Of a stretch of 14,074 nucleotides of DNA, positions 7,915-13,392 are shown one piece after another; the first letter of the stretch is position 1, and each line of letters begins with the position of its first letter. The translations under genes and the position numbers were made by a program. Location of the stretch: positions 1 to 14,074 of the forward strand of contig CAZIGW010000126.1 of the NCBI GenBank assembly GCA_964538565.1, written 5' to 3'. The DNA is from CAYVBN01 sp964538565 (lineage in GTDB: Bacteria > Pseudomonadota > Alphaproteobacteria > Rhizobiales > Xanthobacteraceae). Under the pieces are notes generated by a model, which saw nothing but the letters and a program-made list of their open reading frames with translations, was not told the origin of the DNA and ran no database searches.

Positions 7915-9036
7915 TCAGGTGCGCGCCCGCAGTCGCCTGACGCCTGTCTGGTCGGCGAGCGTGTCGAGCTGAGTGAGCAGGGCCGTCGCCAGCGGGATCC
8001 CGTCACGACTCCGCTCTTCGCGGCACTGCCGGCGCCGTTCGCCCGGCAGGCGAATTGCCTCCACGCCCGGCAGCCGTTTCGAACCGTGCAGGTCGCGCAT
8101 GTGGCGGTCGACCTCGGCCGTGAACGCGTCGAGCGGCATGAACCGCGCAATGTCGATCGCGGCGATGAACTGCCCGGTGTTGGTCGGCGTCCTGTCGTCG
8201 GCGTTGAAATCGACCACGTCGCGGCCGAAGGCGGCGCCGTTGAGCACGCCGGCGAGCAGGCCGAGCATGATGGCAAGCCCGCTTCCCTTGTAGCCGCCGA
8301 TCGGCAGCAGGAGCCCCTCGGCGCTGCGCTTCGGGTCGGTCAGCGGCTCGCCGGTCCTGGCGTTGACGAACCAGCCCTCCGGCATGTCGAGGCCCTGCAT
8401 CGCGTATTTTTTCACCGTGCCGTACGACACGACGGTGGTCGCCATGTCGAGCACGATCGGTCCTTCGCCGGAGGGAACGCCGATGCCGAGCGGATTGGTG
8501 CCGAGCAGCAATTCGGTGCCGCCCCACACGGCCATGTGGTTGGCATTGGCGACCGCGGCGTAGAGCCCGATCATCCCGTGCTCGGCGGGCATCACCGCAT
8601 AGAGGCCGGCGGTGCCGGCGTGGTTGGAACGACGAATCCCGACCCAGCCGATGCCGGCCTCGCGCGCAAGCGCAATCGCCGTCTCGGTCGCCCGGTTGAC
8701 GACCAGATGGCCCATGCCATTGTCACCGTCGACCAGCGCGGTAGCGGTCGCGGTCTTCGTCACGCGGATGTCGGGCCGCTTGTTCAGGCCCCCGGCGCGC
8801 AACCGGCGCACGTACTGCGGCAGACGGAAGATCCCGTGCGCATCGGCGCCCGTGAGGTCCGCTTCGGTCATCAGCTCGGCGACCTTTGCGGCGTCGCCCG
8901 CCGGCAGTCCTTCGGCGGCGAGCACGTCGGCGATGAAGGAGGATATCGCTGCGGGCGGAATGCGCGCGCCGGACGTCGCCTGCCGGGAATCGTCGCGCTC
9001 GGGGTTGATCTGCGGACGTTCGTTCATGCCGTTCAT
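7915..9036 (-). CDS. Ldh-family (malate/L-lactate dehydrogenase-type) oxidoreductase
   Basis: This 373-residue protein belongs to the Ldh_2 family of NAD(P)-dependent 2-hydroxyacid dehydrogenases, which includes malate, ureidoglycolate, sulfolactate and diketogulonate enzymes. Family blocks are present in order: DAHGIFRLPQYV (65-76), RRSNHAGTAGLYA (135-147), GGTELLLGTNPLGIGVPS (172-189), DMATTVVSYGTVKKY (197-211) and GGYKGSGLAIMLGLLAGVL (247-265). H67 and H139 are the family's conserved histidines. The GYKG loop (248-251) is intact. It would interconvert a 2-hydroxy acid and a 2-oxo acid; the exact substrate is unknown. The start at 9036 forms an ATGA overlap with the stop of the upstream amidohydrolase gene, indicating translational coupling. 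A second Met four codons in (9027) is a possible alternative. The N-terminus has about 25 non-conserved residues before the first family block. Confidence 0.9.
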   Translation of the reverse strand: MNGMNERPQINPERDDSRQATSGARIPPAAISSFIADVLAAEGLPAGDAAKVAELMTEADLTGADAHGIFRLPQYVRRLRAGGLNKRPDIRVTKTATATALVDGDNGMGHLVVNRATETAIALAREAGIGWVGIRRSNHAGTAGLYAVMPAEHGMIGLYAAVANANHMAVWGGTELLLGTNPLGIGVPSGEGPIVLDMATTVVSYGTVKKYAMQGLDMPEGWFVNARTGEPLTDPKRSAEGLLLPIGGYKGSGLAIMLGLLAGVLNGAAFGRDVVDFNADDRTPTNTGQFIAAIDIARFMPLDAFTAEVDRHMRDLHGSKRLPGVEAIRLPGERRRQCREERSRDGIPLATALLTQLDTLADQTGVRRLRART

Positions 9037-10064
9037 CCCGCGCGCGCCTCGCGCCTTGCGCCGACCGACGGCGCACCCAGGAGGCTGGCCCCGTTCGAAA
9101 GAATCGTGGCGTGGTCGGCTTCCGGAATGGAGAGCGCGCGAACCTGCCGCACGCATTCGAACGTGCCCATGTCGAACGGATAATCGCTGCCGAGCAGCAC
9201 ATGCCCGGCCCCGAACGTCGACACCAGGAACTCCAGGGCCGGGCGTCCGTGCACGATGGTGTCGAAATAGAGCCGGCGCAGCGACGCGTCGGGTGGCTCC
9301 TTCAAATGGACCCGCGGCTCGGGGCGCACATGCCAACCATGCGAAAAGCGCCCGGCCTGATACGGCACGAAACCGCCGCCGTGCACGAAGCAGAACTTGA
9401 TCGCCGGGTAACGCTCGACCACGCCGCCGAACACGAGGGAGGCGGTCGCGATCGTCGAATCGAGCGGGTTTCCGATCAGGTTGGTCAGATAATAGGATTT
9501 CAGGCGGTCCGCCCCGGCGACCTGCGTCGGGTGCACCATGATGAAGGCGCCGAGCTCGTGCGCGGCGGCCCACACCGGCTCGAGATCCGGGTCGTCGAGA
9601 TTGCGGCCGTTCACATTGGAGCCGATCTGCGCGCCGCGCAGCCCGAGCGAGCGCATGGCGCGACGCAATTCCTGCGCGGCCGCTTCGGGGGCCTGCATCG
9701 GCAGGGTCGCGATGCCGAGCAGGCGATCGGGAATGCTCGCGACCGTCTGGGCGATCTGATCATTCTGGATGGCCGCGAGCGTCACGTTGAGCGAGGCATC
9801 GGCCCCGTAGAGGAACGTCTGCGGGGTGTTCGAGAGGACCTGCACGTCCACTTCGGAGGCGTCCATGTCCTTCAGGCGACGCTCGAGATCCCAGCCGCCG
9901 CGCGGAAACGGCTTGTAGGGAACCCCGTTGACCTCGAGGACCGCGAAATCCGCGTCGATGGGCGTCAGCCGAGGTCCGATCTTCGGCGCCTCCCTGGCGA
10001 TCAGCCGCATCGTCTCTTCGCTCAGGATATGGGCATGAACATCGGTGCTGCGTGCTTGCGACAT
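9033..10064 (-). CDS. Amidohydrolase-2 family protein, ACMSD-like decarboxylase/hydrolase
   Basis: This is a 343-residue amidohydrolase-2 (TIM-barrel metal enzyme) protein. D-V-H10-A-H12 near the N-terminus, H178 (VHPTQV), H228 (VHGGG) and D294 (LGSDYPF) match almost number for number the Zn ligands H9, H11, H177, D294 and catalytic H228 of Pseudomonas ACMSD (aminocarboxymuconate-semialdehyde decarboxylase, from memory). R239, a substrate-carboxylate residue in ACMSD, is also kept. The ACMSD Arg51 position is Lys51 here. This supports non-oxidative decarboxylation or hydrolysis of a carboxylated substrate, but not ACMSD itself, since no other kynurenine/2-nitrobenzoate gene is nearby. The start ATG 10064 follows GGAGG at five bases; the open frame further upstream is non-coding spacer. 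It is the first gene of a coupled pair with the Ldh-family gene and is divergent from the thiamine-diphosphate enzyme. Confidence 0.88.
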   Translation of the reverse strand: MSQARSTDVHAHILSEETMRLIAREAPKIGPRLTPIDADFAVLEVNGVPYKPFPRGGWDLERRLKDMDASEVDVQVLSNTPQTFLYGADASLNVTLAAIQNDQIAQTVASIPDRLLGIATLPMQAPEAAAQELRRAMRSLGLRGAQIGSNVNGRNLDDPDLEPVWAAAHELGAFIMVHPTQVAGADRLKSYYLTNLIGNPLDSTIATASLVFGGVVERYPAIKFCFVHGGGFVPYQAGRFSHGWHVRPEPRVHLKEPPDASLRRLYFDTIVHGRPALEFLVSTFGAGHVLLGSDYPFDMGTFECVRQVRALSIPEADHATILSNGASLLGAPSVGARREARAG

Positions 10065-10253
10065 GTCGTCCTCCGCTGCGGCCTTTTTAGCGGGTGAAAC
10101 GACGGGGGGCCAGAGCGCGCGACGACGAACTGCCGCCAATCGGTTCGCCGGCGTCCGGCTGGAACGGACGCGCGTCGGGCCTTGTGTCCCGCGGGAAAAA
10201 GTCTGTATTTGCTGGTTGGTCGATCGGGTGGAAACGCGGAAGGAAGCCAGAAC
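10065..10253. promoter_or_regulatory. Divergent promoter region between amidohydrolase and ThDP-enzyme genes
   Basis: The 189-base spacer must contain both promoters of the divergent genes. Visible symmetric elements are GCGTCC (10151-10156) with GGACGC (10166-10171), and the perfect 10-bp palindrome TCCCGCGGGA (10187-10196). A weak + strand promoter is possible: TTGTGT (10182-10187), an 18-base spacer, then TATTTG (10206-10211). The palindrome lies between the two boxes, where a repressor could act. No regulator gene is in the window. No clear minus-strand promoter was recognised. Promoter assignment is low confidence; the inverted repeats are directly seen. Confidence 0.4.
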
Positions 10254-12044
10254 ATGAACGAGAGCGCGTCGCAGAAGGCCGGACAAGGCGAACAAAGGAC
10301 GTCATACGCCGAGAAGCGGTGGCAGTCGGACGTGATTGTCGACCTCATCAAGCAATTCGGCTTCCCCTACATCGCCCTCAATCCCGGGGCGAGCTATCGC
10401 GGCCTGCACGACTCGCTCGTCAACTACGGCGGCAACCAGCCGCCGATGCTGCTGTGCCAGCACGAGAAGATCGCCGTCCAGATCGCCCACGGCTACGCCA
10501 AGGCCACCGGCAAGCCGATGATCGCGATCGTGCACGACGTGGTCGGGCTGCTGCACGCCACCATGGGCATCTACTACGCCTACGTGGACCGCGCGCCGGT
10601 CTTTGTCATCGGGGCGACCGGCCCGATGGACGAGAGCCGCCGCCGTCCGTTCATCGACTGGATTCACACCGCCAACGTTCAAGGCGAGCAGGTGCGTCAC
10701 TATGTGAAATGGGACTACCAGCCCGGCAGCATCGAGGGCGTGCCCGACGCTTTCGCCCGCGCCTATGCGGCGATGATGACCGAGCCGCAGGGCCCGATCT
10801 ACATGTGCTACGACGCCTGGCTGCAGGAACAGCCGCTGCAGAAGCAGATCGACCTGCCGAAGGTGATCGAGGCGCAGGTGCCGGTGCCGATGGCGGCCGA
10901 TCCACGGGCGCTCGCGAAGATCGCCGACCGCCTGCTGGCCGCGCGTTTCCCGGTGCTGATGGCCGAGTACGTGGGACGCAGCCCGAACGGATTTGCCAAC
11001 CTGGTGACGCTCGCCGAGACGATCGGCGCCGCCGTCTACGACACCAACGCGCGCCTGAACTTCCCCAACCGGCACCCGCTCAACCTGAGCATGGACAAGA
11101 CGGTCTTCCGCGACGCCGACCTGATCCTCACGCTCGACGTGCGCGACTGGGAAAAGTCGACCCATATCATCGAGCGTACGAAGCGGCAGACCGTTCCGCT
11201 CTACCCGGCCGACTGCGAGATGATCGAGCTCGGCTTCGGCGATATCGGTCTGAGCAAATGGTCGATGGACTATACGCGCATGCCCGACTGCAGCCTGCGC
11301 GTTCTAGGCGACACCGAGACGGCGATCCCGGAGCTGACCCGGCTGCTGCGCGAGCGCATCGCCGCCAAGCCGGCGCTTGCCGAGACGATCCGCGCGCGTG
11401 CGGCCGCCGTCGGCAGGCGCCACGACGAATTGTTCGCCAAGTGGGAGAAGGATTCGCGCAAGGACTGGGACGGCCTGCCGATCACGCTGCCGCGTCTCGC
11501 GCACGAGATTTGGGACGTGATCAAGGACGAGGACTGGGTGCTCACCGCCTGCACCTTGCAGGACTGGGCGCTGAAGCTGTGGAATTTCGACCGGCCCTAC
11601 CGCCACGCCGGGCGCGCGCTCGGCACCGGCACGCAGATCGGCATCTCGCTCGGCGTCGCGCTGGCCCACCGCGGCACCGGCCGCCTCGTCATCGACATCC
11701 AGCCGGACGGCGACCTCATGTTCGACGCCGGCGCGCTGTGGACCGCCGCCAAGAACAATCTGCCGTTCCTGATCGTCATGTACAACAATCGCGCCTACTT
11801 CAACGACTGGGAGCACCAGATCCACGTCGCCGAACTGCGCGGCACCCCGGTCGAACGCGCCTACATCGGGCAGGACATCGCCGGACCGGAACCGGATTTC
11901 GCGACGCTCGCGCGCTCCTGCGGCTGGTACGCCGAGGGACCGATCGAGCAGCCGAAGGACATCGCCGGCGCGATCCGGCGGGCCATTGCCAAGGTCAAGG
12001 CCGGCCAGCCGGCGCTGGTCGACACGGTCGTGCGTCACCGCTGA
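10254..12044 (+). CDS. Thiamine-diphosphate-dependent enzyme (acetolactate synthase/2-oxoacid decarboxylase superfamily)
   Basis: This 596-residue protein has the three-domain layout of the POX/acetolactate synthase superfamily. The N-terminal pyrimidine-binding domain holds the catalytic Glu, E71, in CQHEKIAVQIAHGYAKATG. The middle domain covers about residues 215-365. The C-terminal pyrophosphate-binding domain has QPDGDLMFDAGALW...YNN (483-512). The usual GDG-x(24-27)-NN motif reads P484-D485-G486-x24-N511-N512, so the Asp, second Gly and NN ligand are kept but the first Gly is Pro. It likely decarboxylates or ligates a 2-oxo acid; no specific product is supported. Glyoxylate carboligase is unlikely because that enzyme lacks the Glu. 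The start ATG 10254 has AGGAAG seven bases upstream. A TTG start at 10182 is possible but adds a non-conserved tail. The gene is divergent from the amidohydrolase-Ldh pair, which probably shares its pathway. Confidence 0.87.
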   Translation: MNESASQKAGQGEQRTSYAEKRWQSDVIVDLIKQFGFPYIALNPGASYRGLHDSLVNYGGNQPPMLLCQHEKIAVQIAHGYAKATGKPMIAIVHDVVGLLHATMGIYYAYVDRAPVFVIGATGPMDESRRRPFIDWIHTANVQGEQVRHYVKWDYQPGSIEGVPDAFARAYAAMMTEPQGPIYMCYDAWLQEQPLQKQIDLPKVIEAQVPVPMAADPRALAKIADRLLAARFPVLMAEYVGRSPNGFANLVTLAETIGAAVYDTNARLNFPNRHPLNLSMDKTVFRDADLILTLDVRDWEKSTHIIERTKRQTVPLYPADCEMIELGFGDIGLSKWSMDYTRMPDCSLRVLGDTETAIPELTRLLRERIAAKPALAETIRARAAAVGRRHDELFAKWEKDSRKDWDGLPITLPRLAHEIWDVIKDEDWVLTACTLQDWALKLWNFDRPYRHAGRALGTGTQIGISLGVALAHRGTGRLVIDIQPDGDLMFDAGALWTAAKNNLPFLIVMYNNRAYFNDWEHQIHVAELRGTPVERAYIGQDIAGPEPDFATLARSCGWYAEGPIEQPKDIAGAIRRAIAKVKAGQPALVDTVVRHR

Positions 12045-12092
12045 CGCATCATCCGGCGCCGTGGAAACGGTTCGCCGACGAGACCATGCGCC

Positions 12093-12182
12093 AAGTCAGG
12101 AAAAGGAATGAGAGCGCGATCTTGGGCAAGACCGGTTTCCACTCTTGCGGATCGCACTCTGGAGGCACGACGGCGAAACCGG
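12093..12182. repeat. Possible degenerate rhizobial-type intergenic repeat
   Basis: The spacer carries GTCAGGAAAAG, GAGAGCGCGAT and CAAGACCGGTTTCCACTC in order. These resemble the short palindromic repeats with an ACCGGTTTCCACTTTT core that I recall scattered between genes of Bradyrhizobium and relatives. Internal symmetry includes GCAAGA/TCTTGC (12126-12131, 12143-12148) and CCGGTTTC/GAAACCGG (12132-12139, 12175-12182). Only one copy is in the window, so repetition is inferred and not seen. Confidence 0.4.
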
Positions 12183-12187
12183 AATGC

Positions 12188-12210
12188 GCCGGCGCGTCGC
12201 ACGCGCCGGC
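12188..12210. terminator. Candidate bidirectional hairpin between convergent genes
   Basis: GCCGGCGCG (12188-12196) and CGCGCCGGC (12202-12210) form a perfect 9-bp, all-G/C stem with a five-base loop (TCGCA). It lies between the stops of the ThDP-enzyme gene and the minus-strand CBS-BON gene. Neither side has a T-tract, so it may act as a Rho-independent-like or Rho-assisted end for both transcripts. Confidence 0.5.
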
Positions 12211-12236
12211 CATGACCGCGATCCGATGATTGCTGG

Positions 12237-12977
12237 CTACCCGGCCGCGCCGCTCGCGCGCTGGCCCTGCTCGTCGGGCGATTCGATCACCATGCCGGAG
12301 ACCGGCTCGACCCAGGTGAGATGTGTCTGCAGCCCCTTCACACCCGGTACGTTCTCGACGCAGACCTTCAGCGCCTGTGCCTGCTTCTCCTCCGTGATGG
12401 TGCCCCACAGTTCGACGACGCCGTTGCGCACGACGACGTCGATTAGCGCGAGCGGCGCCCAGGGCTGCTTCTCGAGCTCGGCGAGGATGCCGGCACGGAT
12501 GGTGGCGTCGTCCTTGCTGATCGGCGGGATGGAGCTGCCCAGGCTCGCCAGGGCGTGCATGAGGTTGGCCCGACTGACGATACCCGTGAGCTTGCCGCCG
12601 CTCATGACCGGCAGACGCTTGATGCGCCGGCGCTCCATGATGCGCACGACCTCGTCGAGCGGCGTGTCCGCCGTGACGCTGACGGGGTCCCGCGTCATGA
12701 CCTCCTCGACCTTGCGGCCGTGCGACCGAATGTATTCCTCGGCGAGACTTCTGGGGCCGACGATGAACTCGAGCCAGCGCGGCCGCTTGCGCTGCGTTCC
12801 GGTCTCGACGCGGCGTAGAAAATCGCCCTCCGTCACCATGCCGACGAGCTTGCCCGTCGGCTCCACCACCGGAAGTCCGCTGATGCGGTTCTGCAGCATC
12901 AATCGGATCGCCTCGAGCACCGTCGCCTCCGGCCCGACCGTTACGACCCGGGAGGTCATCACATCGCCTGCTTTCAT
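12237..12977 (-). CDS. CBS-CBS-BON domain protein
   Basis: This is a 246-residue soluble protein without a signal peptide. Two CBS motifs form a Bateman pair: residues about 5-57 (DVMTSRVVTVGPEATV through GKLVGMVTEGDFLRR) and about 91-143 (EEVMTRDPVSVTADTPL through GKLTGIVSRANLMHAL). A BON domain covers about 155-223, with IRAGILAELEKQ, VVVRNGVVELWGTI and NVPGVKGLQTHL. CBS pairs bind adenine nucleotides and act as energy sensors; BON domains usually bind membranes or partner proteins. The specific target is unknown. The start ATG 12977 has AAGGAG seven bases upstream on the minus strand. A FixK/FNR-type palindrome sits at class II spacing upstream (see the separate entry), so expression is probably induced at low oxygen. 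It is transcribed alone, convergent with the ThDP-enzyme gene and divergent from the ferredoxin gene. Confidence 0.9.
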   Translation of the reverse strand: MKAGDVMTSRVVTVGPEATVLEAIRLMLQNRISGLPVVEPTGKLVGMVTEGDFLRRVETGTQRKRPRWLEFIVGPRSLAEEYIRSHGRKVEEVMTRDPVSVTADTPLDEVVRIMERRRIKRLPVMSGGKLTGIVSRANLMHALASLGSSIPPISKDDATIRAGILAELEKQPWAPLALIDVVVRNGVVELWGTITEEKQAQALKVCVENVPGVKGLQTHLTWVEPVSGMVIESPDEQGQRASGAAG

Positions 12978-13001
12978 GGGGGTTCTCCTTCAGCCGGATG
13001 C

Positions 13002-13043
13002 AATCTAACCACGATCGGATTCCCGGCAATTGACCTCCGTCAA
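13002..13043 (-). promoter_or_regulatory. FNR/FixK-type class II promoter for the CBS-BON gene
   Basis: TTGAC-CTCC-GTCAA (13030-13043) is a perfect 14-bp palindrome of the TTGAY-N4-RTCAA type bound by FNR/FixK/FnrL regulators. Taking its centre (13036.5) as -41.5 on the minus strand puts the -10 hexamer at 13007-13002. That hexamer reads TAGATT, four of six matches to TATAAT. Transcription would start near 12995, leaving an 18-base leader that contains the AAGGAG ribosome-binding site. The palindrome and spacing are seen directly; the identity of the regulator is inferred. Confidence 0.7.
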
Positions 13044-13056
13044 GGTTCGCCTTGAC
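13039..13056. repeat. Inverted repeat overlapping the FNR/FixK box
   Basis: GTCAAGG (13039-13045) and CCTTGAC (13050-13056) are a perfect 7-bp inverted repeat around TTCG. Its left arm shares GTCAA with the FNR/FixK-type box, so three TTGAC/GTCAA half-sites lie within 27 bases. It may be a second protein-binding site or an RNA hairpin in the leader of the + strand ferredoxin gene. Confidence 0.55.
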
Positions 13057-13124
13057 CGTGCCGAGGGTTACGGCCCATCCTGCCGCGCGAGGCGGGGGAG
13101 CGCAGGGGTATAGCTGGATCGGAC

Positions 13125-13373
13125 ATGATCGAGCATATCGAGATCGAGAAATGCACGGGGTGCGGCATCTGTGACGCCGTCTGTCCGGCGGACGTGATCC
13201 ACATGGAGCCGTCGCCGGGCCGGCCCGAGATCGCGGGGCTGCGTCGCACCAACCTGCTTCCGGTCATCAAGTTTCGCGAGCATTGCATCACCTGCTTCAG
13301 CTGCGAAATCTTCTGTCCGGAGCACATCGTCGACGTGCATCCGTGGGTCAAGAACCGACCGCGGCCCTGGTAG
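13125..13373 (+). CDS. Small 2x[4Fe-4S] ferredoxin-type protein
   Basis: This 82-residue protein carries two classical cluster motifs. C10-x2-C13-x2-C16-x3-C20-P is near the N-terminus and C54-x2-C57-x2-C60-x3-C64-P near the C-terminus, so it should bind two [4Fe-4S] clusters. The 33-residue gap between the motifs is longer than in clostridial ferredoxins and holds the segment SPGRPEIAGLRRTNLLPVIKF. It ends in a Trp-rich, basic tail (HPWVKNRPRPW). The gene lies 19 bases before an AprA/FrdA-class flavoprotein gene, so it most likely serves as that enzyme's electron-transfer subunit, as AprB does for AprA. No strong ribosome-binding site precedes ATG 13125 (only CTGGATCGG), but the first cluster motif begins soon after it. 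The gene is divergent from CBS-BON. Confidence 0.88.
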   Translation: MIEHIEIEKCTGCGICDAVCPADVIHMEPSPGRPEIAGLRRTNLLPVIKFREHCITCFSCEIFCPEHIVDVHPWVKNRPRPW

Positions 13374-13392
13374 CGGATCGAAACAGGACGCC

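Noticed and set aside
9037..9573. Upstream extension of the Ldh-family frame into the amidohydrolase gene
   Set aside because: It reads across conserved amidohydrolase codons in another frame; the ATGA overlap start at 9036 explains the gene.
10065..10295. Upstream extension of the amidohydrolase frame (77 extra residues)
   Set aside because: The residues are low-complexity and non-conserved, they cross the divergent spacer and run into the ThDP gene, and ATG 10064 has GGAGG upstream and begins just before the DVHAH motif.
10094..12229. 711-codon open frame over the ThDP-enzyme gene in another frame
   Set aside because: Composition is Arg/Ala/Gly-rich and without domains; the other frame encodes a clear enzyme.
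12045..12236. Small protein gene in the convergent spacer
   Set aside because: No start with a ribosome-binding site gives a plausible peptide; the spacer is better explained by repeat-like sequence and a hairpin.
13109..13114. TATAGC as a -10 box for the ferredoxin gene
   Set aside because: It is only 10 bases before the ATG and has no -35 partner; the + strand promoter stays unassigned.
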